Assembly: GCF_026745355.1 (NCBI RefSeq)
Contig: NC_079205.1
Span: 43,630,349-43,694,348, forward strand
Length of the DNA stretch: 64,000 nt
DNA from: Beta vulgaris subsp. vulgaris
Lineage: Eukaryota; Streptophyta; Magnoliopsida; Caryophyllales; Amaranthaceae
Reading direction: 5' to 3'
Shown here: piece after piece, positions 43,125-54,112 of the stretch
How positions within the stretch are numbered: the first letter of the stretch is position 1
How the letters are laid out: every line of letters begins with the position of its first letter
Made by a program: the position numbers and the translations under genes
Notes under the pieces: generated by a model
The model's input: the letters and a program-made list of their open reading frames with translations, nothing else
What the model was told of the DNA's origin: nothing
The model's database searches: none

Positions 43125-46100
43125 ATGATCACAGAACCACCATTATCATCTTACTGTGAGCCCTGGAGCTTTACAGAAGACAAACTGTTCGAAGAATGTA
43201 TAGCCGAAGGTTACTTCGACATCGAGGACGAGTCAACTCGGTGGCTTCAAATCACTACCAAACTCGGAGGTAAGAGGACCCCAGCAGAGATTCAAAATCA
43301 CTACTATGAACTTGCCTACGACGTTGAGTCGATTGAAAACGACCGAGTTCCTCTCCCGAATTACAGTGACTTATACAACTCGGACGATGACTCGGAAGAT
43401 GATGACTCGAAACCGAGGAAGAGAGGTTCTCAATGGAGCAAAGATGAACATAGGTACGTACTACAACCCTAAAAGATTACACTTTATGTTGTAAAGAATT
43501 TAACAACGTACATGTCATATTACTGTACTTTTTCTTAGCACATCTATAATGAACATAAAGAAATAAATTCTTTGTTTTTAGTTATGTTTTTGAAAGAAAA
43601 TTATTCGATTTGCTTTGCCTATATGTTCTTTAGTTCTTAGATCTCCTTCGATATTCATCTTCATATTAAGAAGTTAAATGAAGGTTAATACTTAATATAT
43701 GCTTAGGTATTCTTTAGGGGTTATGAAGATGTATAGGAATATTGTATCTATGGATGTCAAATAAACAGAAAAAACGGGTATGTACATAATTTGTGTAAAA
43801 TTAGCCAAATAAATTACTAATTACTTTTTATTAATTAGTACCAATATTAGGATGTATTGGAATTTTATAAAAAGAGCATTATTTCATCCGTAATTATATT
43901 TTTTATTTATTATGACCCTATTATTAGGTGACTTAATTAGAACAATATATACTCATCATATGTTATCTGCTCATAATTTTAGAAGGTGAGTAGTGGTTGT
44001 TCACAATCGACATTATATCTATGGATGTCATCTAGCTTAGTTAGTAAAGTCTTGTGGGAGTAGTAACCCAGACCTACGATCAAATCCCTTGTGATTAGTC
44101 GCTTATTTACGCCAAGAAAAAAAACTATGTGCATGGTATCTTTTTGTCTTTTTTAGTGTCACAATTCTGGAAGTGAGATGTTCCTTGTGTTTTTAAATTC
44201 TACTTTTAATTTGAAATTTTAATTTGAACTTGGTTTAATTAGCCAACTTTTTTGTTATATAGTAGAAAAATATTAACTTGATCCCAAATTTTCCACTTCA
44301 TATCAAAAGTCTTAGACTAATTAAAATCAGTTTCTAACTCCAATAATTGAATTTAGAATGCTTAAACATCTTCAGATAGAAATATGGTAGGTGTCTGTTG
44401 AGTCTTGAACTACAAGATTCTGTATAGAATTTGAAGAATATTGACAGTGAATAAAGGAGCAATTCATGAAAAATAGAGGAAGTATATATGGTGATTCTCT
44501 TATTTTTATTAGAGTTCTTTTTGATTTATTAACTTAAATGCACCGAGGTAGAAACATCATAAATTACAACTCTTAGGCACTAGAGTCTAGATTTACTATT
44601 GTGTAATCTTTATATTGCGTGCCACTTCCTATTAGTTGCTTATTATGTGGATTAGTTTTTAGATATCTAGTGGTAGCCAAATCATATGGTGATGATAACA
44701 ATCAATAAAAAAAAAAAGTAGTACATCAATGCAAAGGCAAAGCCAGCTTGGTTGCGAAGGGGGATCGTACCAGTTTAACGAAGAATTCTGAATATGGTTG
44801 TGGAGGAGTTAGGTTACCAATAAAACAACTTTTATTATCACTTTCTTAATCTTCTTAGTCTATTATAATGAGTACAACCGGACCTTCATAAGGGATCATG
44901 GCCCTCTTAGGCTTCTACTATGCCTCCTCGATCTATCAATGGAGCATAAAATTATGTGATAAAAGTTTGAATTCGTAAACCTCCTACAAGACCAAATTTG
45001 TTCATATGTCAGTCTTTTTTACATGCCAGGTTACGTTAGCTAAACTAGCTCATATAATTTCTACCTGATTCCATGTTATTCTTGCTTTTAGCCTACACAT
45101 TAACATGTAGTGAAAATATTACCACCTATTTGAACTTTACGCTCTCTATAACCATTGACATTTGACACTACAATAGTATAACACAAAGTTGCCACTGTTA
45201 GTACCCAGCAACACCACTACATCGAACTAAAGGTATCATAATTCCACCATAGAAGGCGTTTTTGGGTACAGAAAATTATATCTTTGTATTGTTGAGTACA
45301 GAAAATTACTATCATAATTCCACCAAAGTTCAAGTCAGCATTATTGGGTTATCCCTTAATTGGAGGGTAACCAATTATGGGGTTTTGTCACCTTCTAACT
45401 AATATATAACACTCTTGTTCTTGTACATATCTCCTTCTGCACATGCTAATAAAGCAATAGGAATGAGCAGCTGACATAGAATGATATGTTGTATACTTCT
45501 ATAGTAATAGTAACTTAAATTATAGTGTCTCGTGGTATAATAATGTGTCATGTATAAATTTTGTCTATCTATTAATTAAGAGATCTCATGAAAGAATTGA
45601 TCTGAAATAAAAGTCATATTTTGTTATGTAGGTTGTTTTTGATAGGCGTGAAGATATATAAAAAGGGTCAGTGGACAAACATTTCAAAGAATGTGGTAGT
45701 AACAAGGTCACCAACTCAAGTTGCTAGTCATGCTCAAAAGTACTATTCTCGGAATGACCCAGCAAACATACAGAAACGAAAGAGATCAAGCATCCATGAT
45801 ATTACTGTAAACGATGATGCAGCTTTGCAAAAGCTCCACAAAAAAGGCCTTCTTCCTACTCATATACTTGATAAGCTTCGATCAGCAGAAATAAAGATTA
45901 AGCAAGAGCATAGTAATGAACAAGTGAACAACAACAATAATAGTATTTCTCCAAACTATCAACTTCAAACGCCTCAAGTTGTACTTAATGGACAAGTGAG
46001 CAACACTTCTCAAAGCCAATATCAGCAGCGGCCGCCACTGCCCCCACCATTGTTGATGCCTCGACAGCCATCCCCACCACCATTGCTAACACTATCACGA

Positions 46101-46154
46101 TCACCGCCACCACCGCCACAGCTTTGGCCGCAACAATCGTGTTCATGGCTATAG
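43125..46154 (+). CDS. DIVARICATA-like MYB transcription factor, two exons
   Basis: Exon 1 is 43125-43453 and exon 2 is 45632-46154; the splice sites are AG/GTACGT and TATGTAG/G. Joined they give 283 codons and keep one frame across a split Arg codon (residue 110). Residues about 12-75 form a SANT/MYB repeat ([28 protein letters not shown]). An acidic linker (SDDDSEDDD) and KPRKRG follow. Residues 104-150 form the second repeat, [20 protein letters not shown] and [15 protein letters not shown]. The SHAQKY signature marks the DIV/MYB-related class of plant nuclear DNA-binding regulators; the last residue is Tyr instead of the usual Phe. The tail is Gln/Asn- then Pro-rich ([11 protein letters not shown]). 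Domains are intact, so I think it is a working gene; its targets cannot be told. It is the only clear host gene here, between a MULE and LINE-3. Confidence 0.9.
43454..45631 (+). other. Intron of the MYB gene
   Basis: 2178 bp from GTACGT to TGTAG, AT-rich. It contains no complete element I can bound. Near 45270-45310 a short direct repeat (GTACAGAAAATTA, twice) lies beside ATCATAATTCCACCA (twice), a possible small repeat remnant. Confidence 0.8.
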
Positions 46155-46660
46155 ATTGATATTCATTATTATGATGTAACTGAGACAAATATTTCTTCAT
46201 ATTAGGTTTCTTAGGATGGATTTCTCTGTGGATGGTGGGTTTATTCTTAGGAATTAGGAATTTAGGCCCGGCTAAGGCCCTGTGCAGGGTGATGAACTGT
46301 ACAGAGCCCCAAAGGGCCCAATTATTTTCTTTGATTGTTCAAAGTTAAAAAAAAGAAAAAAAAAATCTCACTTTATGCAATTACGCTTCTTTGTACTGCT
46401 GTTTTCAAGCTTCTCCTTTCCAATTTCCAAAACTCCATTAATGATGTTCCATTTCATATTCCAAAAAAAAAAATTCAATTCATCCCATTTACAGTTCTCA
46501 AAATTACACCTCAGGTTTCTCACCTAAAAGAAATCATTTTTTTTTTTTTTAATTACCCAACCTTGATTCCCGATGCTAATATTGCAGGAACTGATGGAAG
46601 ACGATTCTAAATCACAGGTTCCAAACCTATTTTCTTTTTGTTCTTTTTTTCCTTGTTCTA
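46155..46660. other. Downstream flank of the MYB gene
   Basis: 3' flank with no further exon seen. 46572-46602 reads GAACTGATGGAAGACG and is bounded by intron-like GCAG and CAGGTT; together with 47611-47712 it might belong to one decayed gene, but the evidence is thin. Confidence 0.4.
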
Positions 46661-46674
46661 AACCTAATAATTTG

Positions 46675-47568
46675 GCTTCAGAGACATCCATATGTGGAAC
46701 CTGGTGGCAGTGAGTAAGTTGGCTTGGTGGGTGGCTCAAAAGAAAGACAACCTATGGGTTAAATGGCTGAACAACATATATATTAAAGAGGCGTCATGGG
46801 ATACATATGCTACTCCTACTACAGCTAGTTGGGCGTGGAAGCACATATGCAGAGCCAAAAATGAACTACATGATAAACTGAGGGGTAGACAATGGTTGAA
46901 TTGCACCTCGTTTAGTACTAAAAAGTATTATAATGAAGCTAAAATCCCTACAACACAACAACAATGGAGTCCTTGTGTGTGGAACAGACTTACTATACCT
47001 AAGCATAGGTTTATCATGTGGATGGCTGTGAGGGAGAGACTCAAAACCGGTGCTAGACTCAAGAAGATGGGCATCAGTGACAAAGAAAATTGCCAAATTT
47101 GTGATCAACATGTTGAAGACACTGCACACTTATTTTTTGGTTGCGAGTTTAGTGCCAGATGCATAAAGCAGATTGTTGAATGGCTTGGAATTGGATGGAA
47201 TGCTAGGAAGTTGCTACAGACCTGCAGATGGCTTCGCAGCAGATACAAAGGCTCGAGGTTCAGGAGACAGGTGGTGATGGCAACTGTTGCAGAAACAATT
47301 TATATGATTTGGTGTAATAGGAACAAAGCCTATTGGGAGAGTATAGTTAATTCTGTTGAGAGTACAATTAAACACATTAAGTTCATTGTAAAAAATAGAA
47401 TTGTGCAGCTCATAGGGAACAAAGTCCGTGAAGTAGATAAGAAGTGGGTTGAAGAATTGTAAGTAACTGGGCATGTCCAGTTGGTTTGTGGGGGTAGCTG
47501 ACATGCTCCTCCTTTAGGTGTATTGGTTGTTTGGTCAATTTTACTACTTATTTACCAAAAAAAAAAAA
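46675..47568 (+). mobile_element. LINE-3, 5'-truncated L1-type insertion
   Basis: About 894 bp ending in a run of 14 or more A and flanked by a perfect 14 bp duplication AACCTAATAATTTG (46661-46674, 47569-47582). 5' truncation, a poly(A) tail and a long target copy are classic for LINE retrotransposition. The exact target copy and open frame suggest it is the youngest LINE here. Confidence 0.93.
46692..47462 (+). CDS. LINE-3 ORF2 C-terminal piece: reverse-transcriptase zinc-binding domain
   Basis: An uninterrupted 256-codon frame. It opens within the connection region (LAWWVAQKKDNLWVKWLNN), continues KYYNEAKIP, then VWNRLTIPKHRFIMWMAVRERL and the zinc-binding core CQICDQHVEDTAHLFFGC, and ends KEVDKKW-like text with a stop. 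The domain (zf-RVT type) lies between RT and the C-terminus in plant LINEs and probably contacts nucleic acid. The true protein would begin far upstream, so this ATG is internal and the piece is not expected to work alone. Confidence 0.88.
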   Translation: MWNLVAVSKLAWWVAQKKDNLWVKWLNNIYIKEASWDTYATPTTASWAWKHICRAKNELHDKLRGRQWLNCTSFSTKKYYNEAKIPTTQQQWSPCVWNRLTIPKHRFIMWMAVRERLKTGARLKKMGISDKENCQICDQHVEDTAHLFFGCEFSARCIKQIVEWLGIGWNARKLLQTCRWLRSRYKGSRFRRQVVMATVAETIYMIWCNRNKAYWESIVNSVESTIKHIKFIVKNRIVQLIGNKVREVDKKWVEEL

Positions 47569-47610
47569 AACCTAATAATTTGTTTTTTTGAATCTCTATA
47601 AAATCTTGAA

Positions 47611-47712
47611 GATATGAAGAAGATGGTGGAAGAGCTTGAGGATGAAGTCGGTGCGCTTCATGAAATGCAGGCTAAAGGTGGTGCGCGGAATCGTGAAATG
47701 CAAGCTTCGTGA
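47611..47712 (+). pseudogene. Fragment similar to nuclear poly(A)-binding protein (PABN) coiled-coil
   Basis: DMKKMVEELEDEVGALHEMQ resembles the short coiled-coil of plant PABN proteins (EMKKRLKEME..AALREMQAK pattern). The match stops after MQAK, the frame ends 13 codons later, and no RRM domain follows in 47713-48271. It therefore looks like a relic of a gene or retrocopy. LINE-3 is inserted just upstream. A chance match with another coiled coil cannot be excluded. Confidence 0.45.
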
Positions 47713-47777
47713 AATTGCATTACATAAATAAATAAGTATGAGAATTCCTAAAGGTATTTATTTATGTAATGCAATTT
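47712..47777. repeat. Perfect 23 bp inverted repeat (hairpin)
   Basis: Arm 47712-47734 (AAATTGCATTACATAAATAA...) is exactly complementary to 47755-47777, with a 20-base loop. It directly follows the stop of the PABN-like fragment. It could be a tiny MITE-like palindrome, a small-RNA precursor or chance in AT-rich DNA. Confidence 0.8.
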
Positions 47778-48271
47778 ACTATTTTCTAATTTTTCGTCTT
47801 TTTATTTATATTTTTTTGTATTTTGATTTGTGGATATTGAGGTTTTTTTGTATTGTTATTTTAGTTTTTGGGGATAAATAAAGATATACTATAGTGGCAA
47901 AAGTATACTATGGGGAAGATTTTGGGGAAGATAATTAATGTAGCAGGTTTCGGAGGCTATAGGAAAAATTTGTGGTGGTGGATTGTTCTTGAATTATTCC
48001 TTCTCTAAGTGCATAGAAGGTAATTTCTAAATTTTGAAATTTTTTTGTTTTAAGTTGTTTTTTTTTTTGTTTTGATAATCGAAATTTTGGTTAATTTTGA
48101 TATATTTTCTGATTATTTTTGGGATGTGAATTGTTTAATTATCAAATTTCGATTTTTATTTATTAATTGGAACAATCAGGTTATACTATTAATTAGTTAG
48201 CCAATGATGATAGGATATACAAGTATATGATGAAAAATAAGTGCTTTATTTAAATGCTAAATAGTTGCTAT
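47778..48271. other. Unassigned AT-rich DNA
   Basis: Nearly 500 bp of T-rich DNA with no gene or bounded element seen. Confidence 0.4.
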
Positions 48272-49087
48272 CCCCTAAAGTAGTTTTGAACTATATATTT
48301 CAAAGAATGTTAGTATTATATAATTTTACACGATGTTTTTAGTTTATGATCCCTTTCTTGTTCAAGGATCCTCTCCCATATGTTCTTCGTGCATGATGAA
48401 AAGCTACTTTTTTTTATCGTACTTGATACCTATAGTCATCTTATATACTCTCTTCCAATTGGCGGATCTTTTTGAATGATGAATAAAAACACTAACAAAA
48501 GCACATCATCAAAGTTGAAATATATTATGACCATTGGTTACAAAAAACTTGTAGCTAATGTAATTGTGCTAAATCCTTACCCTTCAATTTTTAAGCAGCT
48601 TTATCCTTTTATTGCTTTGACCAATATCAATTTTCAAGGTATTGAAAAGAGTAGTTTACAAGTAAGTGGGTAGATTTCTTAGAAATTGAAGCAATAGTTC
48701 ATTAGTATTATTAGTAACTAAATCGATTATCAAATTGTTTTCTTAAGGCACGACAAAAAAAAGGTACATCGATCGTTTATGATTGTTAGGAATAACTTGA
48801 GAAAAAAAGTCCTGATTAATTTAGAAACTTAAAAAAAAAACACGAAGATACTAACAATGAATAAAAGATTTTGTAAAATTAGGAAAATTATAACCTCCCC
48901 TGAAATAGTTTTGAACTATATATTTCAAAGAATGTTAGTATTATATAATTCTACAAGATGTTTTTAGTTTATGAGCCCTTGTTTGTTCAAGTCCTCTCTC
49001 ATATGTTCTTCGTGTGTGGTGAAAAGATACTTTTTTTTATCTGTAAGATCGTACTTGATATTATAGTCATCTTATATACTCCCTTCG
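48272..49087 (+). repeat. Direct repeat pair of about 180 bp
   Basis: 48272-48454 and 48897-49087 are near-identical in order: CCCCT, TAGTTTTGAACTATATATTT, CATATGTTCTTCGTG and CATCTTATATACTC, with small indels. Their starts are 625 bp apart. The DNA between is AT-rich with no recognised feature. A segmental tandem duplication or solo ends of an unknown element would explain it. Confidence 0.85.
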
Positions 49088-50143
49088 TAATACAAAGAAT
49101 ACAACAATTGGAGATTATTTGTGAGATATAAAGTCTTCAATTATTGCATTATGTATGTTACGGAGAAATTATAAGAAAAAGAAATTGGGACCTTATTAGA
49201 TATGTTTCAATCATATCTAATACATTAAGCACTCAAACACGTTCATCTTTGCTAGATTTTTCATTCGTTTTCGTTAAAAACTCCACGATTGCTCCACATG
49301 AAGGTCGTTGTTCTCTCATACCCAGGCCACACCGGTATATTTAATTTATGAGGTTTCTTAGTCTTTTATTTTCATAATTTTTTGCTTGAAGTTACTAATA
49401 TTTTTTTTCATGATGTAGACCTTTAAAGCAAAATTCCTTCCTTTGTATATTCTTAATCTTTACTCCTCTTTATTTTGTATGACATCCTTATGCTATCAAC
49501 ACCCATATGTTATTATTGTTAATCAAGATCAAAAGAATTATTCTAATGCCTAATAAGATAATTGAACAATTAGATTTAGGTACCTAGTAAATTTGATTAC
49601 TAAAACTTGTCACAACAAAGTAGTATTTTTCTGTATAATTAACCAACTTAGACTAATTTTTTTTAAGGTGTTTAAGATATTATTTGGTTGTTCTATTCTA
49701 TAAGAATTATTGTGAATTGCGTTAAGTAGATGCAACCAATGGGCGGATGTTCATGATCATGTTCATACCCTCATCCTCGAACTCAATTATTCGTTCATGA
49801 CCGTTAATGAAGTTATGATGGGGAAATAATCTACATTAAATAAGTCCCAAGTTGTCCCAACGATTCCCAAATATCCAATTAGGTTTTTGAGTCTTCATTT
49901 AAAAATTTATTGGTGATTTCAAAAACGTTTTTTTTATGAAACCCTCCAATGTGGTAGTCAAATAAATACTGACACCGCGTACACGAATAAAAACATGACT
50001 ACAAGCTACAACCTTACTGTGAGCAATCGCACGTAACCTTTCCTCCTAGAGAAAATCTTTGTTAGGGGAAGGTTATTGAGACAGAAAATTGGAGTGAACA
50101 CTTGCTTACAAATTATCATCGACACCAATGTAATATTGATATT
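49088..50143. other. Unassigned DNA
   Basis: About 1 kb with no supported gene. Short frames at 49144-49344 lack known domains. Confidence 0.4.
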
Positions 50144-50594
50144 TGTTATAACAGACGTGAGAGAGAAACAAATAACAAATGCAAAAACAAAGAACACAGA
50201 CAACAGCTTTACGTGGTTCACCAATTTGGCTACGTCCACGGCAGAGAGATGGAGAATATTTTATTATGAGAAGAGAACATATTACAGAGAGAATAGAGTA
50301 TTTTTCGTCGTGTAAAAACTAGGTAAAACTAACCTATTTATACTCAGCGGCCAAAATCGCGTTTTCCGCATAAAGCGCCGACCCGCCCGGGCGAAATCCG
50401 CCCGATCGGGCGGAACTTAATTCTCCAGATGTGCTTGCGCTCTCGACCGGGCGGAATTGCGTTCCTCCAGATTGATTGCGCGCCCGACCGGGTGACGTCC
50501 GCCCGACCTGCCCGGGCGAGGCGCAGCTCTTGCGTCTCTTACGCATTTTCTCGAACACCTTTCAAGCATCACTCATTCAAGGCATATTCTTACA
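50144..50594 (-). repeat. 3' LTR of copia E
   Basis: On the minus strand begins TGTAAGAATATGCC and ends GTCTGTTATAACA. It keeps the GC-rich block (GGGCGGGTCGGCGC, CCGGGCGG words at 50380-50525) lost from the 5' LTR of copia C, and the GAGTATAAATAGG-type TATA near 50334-50345. Confidence 0.88.
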
Positions 50595-50751
50595 AATCTC
50601 CACCTTGACTTGAATCCTCTCACAATAACTAAAAAACCAGATGCATTGATCACAACGCCCATAATCTCTCAGCACCAGATTTGTCCCAAAGGACCCCAGA
50701 ATTGCGCCAAGAGGGCAACTAGCAATCACGAACATTGAGTAAGTCCAGACT

Positions 50752-51071
50752 CTACTGAAACTTACTTTGCGGAACCGGCTTGGTGAACATGTCAACAGGA
50801 TTATCAACAGTTCCTACCTTCTTCACCTTAATCCTAGTCTCACTCCTCAGAAAATGATATCTCACATCAATATGCTTAGCCCTCTCATGATAGACTTGAT
50901 CCTTAGCTAAGCATATTGCACTCACACTATCACAATACACAGTAGCCTGATCGTGATGTAACCCGAGATCACTAACTAGTCCCTTTAGCCATATTCCCTC
51001 TTTAGCAGCTGCTGTCAACGCCATGCACTCTGCTTCGGTAGTAGACAAAGTAACTGTAGCCTGCAAAGTTG
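50752..51071 (-). pseudogene. RNase H C-terminal part of copia E
   Basis: Reads LQATVTLSTTEAECMALTAA, GIWLKGLVSDLGL, VYCDSVSAICLAKDQVYHER, AKHIDVRYHF and MFTKPVPQSKFQ: the second half of a copia RNase H, with the STTEAE block. Its first half lies across the CACTA-B2 insertion, at 63704 onward, minus about 26 residues. Confidence 0.9.
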
Positions 51072-51275
51072 CCCTTTATGGCTTGTAGGGCTACGTTTTT
51101 TAAAACAACGCAGCCCTTTATGGGCTTTTATTTAAGGGTTCATTCTCTCTCCTCTCCCTCATTCTCTCACGTCCTTCAATTCGTTCCTTCTCCCTCATTA
51201 AATTATCTCTCCTCAATCTCTCTCTTCTCCAACACCATTGCTGATACTTCTAGGACTCGAGTCTAAAGAATAATT

Positions 51276-51374
51276 CGAGCAGCTTTGACATCACAAGCAA
51301 GACAGGTTCGAGTAGCTTTGACATCACAAGCAAGACGGGTTCGAGCAGCTTTGACATCCACCACCGCTGCAAGG
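51276..51374 (+). repeat. 33 bp tandem repeat inside B2
   Basis: Units beginning CGAGCAGCTTTGACATCACA start at 51276, 51309 and 51342; the third diverges after 17 bases. The unit is 33 bp, so it encodes 11-residue repeats (ALTSQARRVR-like), which gives a short spurious frame. His/Gln-rich coding (CACCAACAACAACAACACC) follows. Confidence 0.88.
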
Positions 51375-51980
51375 GTTCAAACTTTCGTCCATCACCGCCA
51401 ACACCCGCACCAACAACAACAACACCCACATCGTCATCACAACCCTAACAACAATTACTTCAACAAGTGATGATTTTTCGTTTTTTAGATCTATAATTTT
51501 TTGATGTTTGTTTTGGTTAATGTCTAATGTAATTTCAGATCTATAATTTTTCCGTTCGTTTTTTTATTTTTGTTCATTTTCGTTCTTTTTTTCTTATTTT
51601 TGTTCTTTTTTTTCATTTCCGATCTATAACATGGTTGTTTTGGTTCTTTTTTCTCTATATTTTCGTTCTTTTTTTTTCATTTCAGATCTATAACATGTTT
51701 GTTTTCGTTCTTTTTTCTCTATATTTTTGTTCTTTTTTCTCTATAACATGGTTGTTAATATAAGGTTAGCTCTTCTCTTTCTTTCTTAAATCTATTCTTC
51801 TTTTTCTTTAATAATAGCTCTAAATTATCTATGTTTTAGAATAATTTTTTGTTCAAGATTTTTGATTTTTTTTGTTCGAATTTTTTTGTGTGTTGACCAT
51901 CAATTTGATGCAATTTCTCTTCATTATTGTGTTTATGCTACGATTTTGGAGTAGAATATTGACCCTTATGTTAGGGTTTT

Positions 51981-53306
51981 TGGCGAGGCCTAAGTCGTAT
52001 CGGCTAATGTGCAAATAAATCAATACTACCCTACACAAACGTAGAATAAGGAAGCAAGGTTCGAATCCACGGAGAAGGAGGGTTTGGTAAGGTTAAACTG
52101 TGTTGTGGTAACAATGGGGGGGGGGTTCACTTAAAAGTATAACTAAGAAGGACTAAGCAAACGGTAATCAAATAATAGACAAATACTTGGCAATCAATCT
52201 TAACAACCAATTCAAACTTTGATCATAGAACAACTCAATTCCTATAATTACTTGAATGACCTATTGCGAATCAACAGATTCAATCTCCTCTAACTTAGTG
52301 GTAAGATTAAGCGAGCGCTCTAATCCAATCCTTAACGGTTTAACAACCTAGTCCAAGCGTTCTAGATTCAATTAAACAATTAAATAACAACTAAGGAGAT
52401 GTCAATAGGATAAACTTGCATTCACACAAGCGGTCAAACACAAGTTTATGAGATGATTCTTCTTATGCACAACTATCCAAAAGCATGTGATAATTGAGCA
52501 CAAAACTACCAATTCTAGATAATCTCAAAGCAGACAATTATCTAGATAGCAAAGATTGTAAAGAAACCACAAGTTAAATGATCAGATTAACTCAAAGTAT
52601 ACAACAATCTAGCATAAAGAATATGAAGAATCATCAAACATTCAAGCACATAAAAAGGTAAAGATTGAACTCACAAAATGGATGAAGAGGTTGCTCCAAT
52701 TGATTTACCAAGTTAGGAAATTAGTTCCTCATAATCCAAAATAAAACTACAACTTTTCTTTTTAATTGTTCTCTCTAAAAAAAAAATGAACTAATACAAA
52801 CACAAAAGATAACTAATGTTTTAATCCGCAAAACAGAGGAAACGAAAGCGTCGTTTCCTACTACAGGGGTCCGCGACCGCGGAGATAGGTCCGCGCCCGC
52901 GGAGGTGTCCGCGACCGCGGTGAGTCGCGGAGTAGCTCACGGCGAATTTTTGTTTTCCTTCGAAATTCGTCGCGACCGCGTCATGTGCTCCGCGACCGCG
53001 GAGGCTGCCGGTACAACTTCCTTCTTCTTTCCTTGATGCTTCCTCATTTGATTAACATTTCTTCCCATCTTTGTTTCCTTGCCACTTAAATGACTTTGTT
53101 GACTTATTCCACTTGCACCTTGATTTGACTTGGCATTTCTTCATTGCACATTGTTACAATTGGACCCTCTCACCAACATAATAGAAATTAAAGAACCCAA
53201 ATACCAATTGTTGAGAAAGAGTTCAAAATCATACAAAAATATGTTCAAGTCCACACAAAAATAGTCAAATAAGTACTGAAAAATGCCATATGAACATGGC
53301 ATATCA
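51981..53306 (-). repeat. 3' LTR of the Athila-like element
   Basis: Begins TGGCGAGGCCTAAGTCG and ends ATGGCATATCA. It contains a CG-rich module at 52867-53010 with four CCGCGG sites. The polypurine side is at its right. Confidence 0.93.
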
Positions 53307-53322
53307 AATTCCCCCGTGCTTA
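53307..53322 (-). other. Polypurine tract of the Athila-like element
   Basis: On the minus strand this reads AAGCACGGGGGAATT directly before the LTR start TGATATGCC, the expected plus-strand primer. Confidence 0.75.
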
Positions 53323-54112
53323 GACCTTTACTCGTCCTCGAGTAAAATCCTAACTCCTTTCTATCTCCAAGGTCTATCAAGAAAAGCATGAAGAAATTCA
53401 CACAAAATCCAATCCTAACACCACTACTCCAATCAAAAGCGAATAAGTGATGAATCGCAACTAGCTAAAGTTTGAGCGGAAGTAACTCAACGCACCAAAA
53501 CTCTAGCCATCTTATCGCTCCAAAATCCACAAAGATAAGGGTGGAAATAACCTCAACACACCCAAGCTAACTTGCACAACAAAACAAAGAGCAAGGGAGC
53601 TAACATGTCCTAAATCCCCCAAGCTCAACTCACACACTACTCCCTCAAAATGAAGCTTTGGGTTGGAATAGCACCTTCAACCCAAAAACTTACCTCTTTA
53701 ACCAACTCCAGCTCCCCTTATGACTCCAAGATGAAAAACAAGAGGCTTTCTAACCTACCACCATCTAAACCACAACCTCCTTATTTCAACAATGAGTGAC
53801 CTACCCAAACGCCGCTTCAAACACCCTTCATATGCCACCACTCCGAAAAATAAGTGACATCCGAGTCCTCTCCTTTTGCCTAGGCGCCCTCCCGGGTTTT
53901 CACCTAGCCACTCATTTTTTTGTTTTTTTTTTCTTTTCTTTTCTTTTTCTTTTTTTTTTTACTTAATGAAGTATGAAACGAAAGACAAATATTTACAATA
54001 TAAACAAATCATTGATAACTCCTCTCCCCCATGCTTAAAGGACACATTGTATGTCCCCAATGTGTAAGAAAGTCAAAAGATCAAGCAAAAGGGAGAAACA
54101 AACGTCTAGGGA
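53323..54112 (-). other. 3' non-coding region of the Athila-like element
   Basis: About 800 bp between the extra ORF and the polypurine tract, with no recognised domain. A TTTTTCTTTTC run lies near 53915-53960. Confidence 0.5.

Larger units (their letters stand above)
50144..51071 (-). mobile_element. Copia E (Tork-like, same family as copia C), 3' part
   Basis: Minus-strand 3' LTR (50144-50594), purine tract AAGGTGGAGATT (read on the minus strand next to it), non-coding DNA and the RNase H end. The element is cut at about 51071 by CACTA-B2 and resumes at 63704. LTR and RNase H agree with copia C. Confidence 0.9.

Noticed and set aside
46692..47462. Intact 256-codon frame as an ordinary host gene
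   Set aside because: It is the zinc-binding part of LINE ORF2, inside a unit with poly(A) and a 14 bp target copy.
48272..49087. The direct repeat as LTRs of a small retroelement
   Set aside because: No TG...CA ends, primer site, polypurine tract or target copy could be found.
51250..51470. A short repeat-bearing open frame as a host gene
   Set aside because: It lies inside CACTA-B2, the frame is only about 60 codons and arises from a 33 bp tandem repeat.
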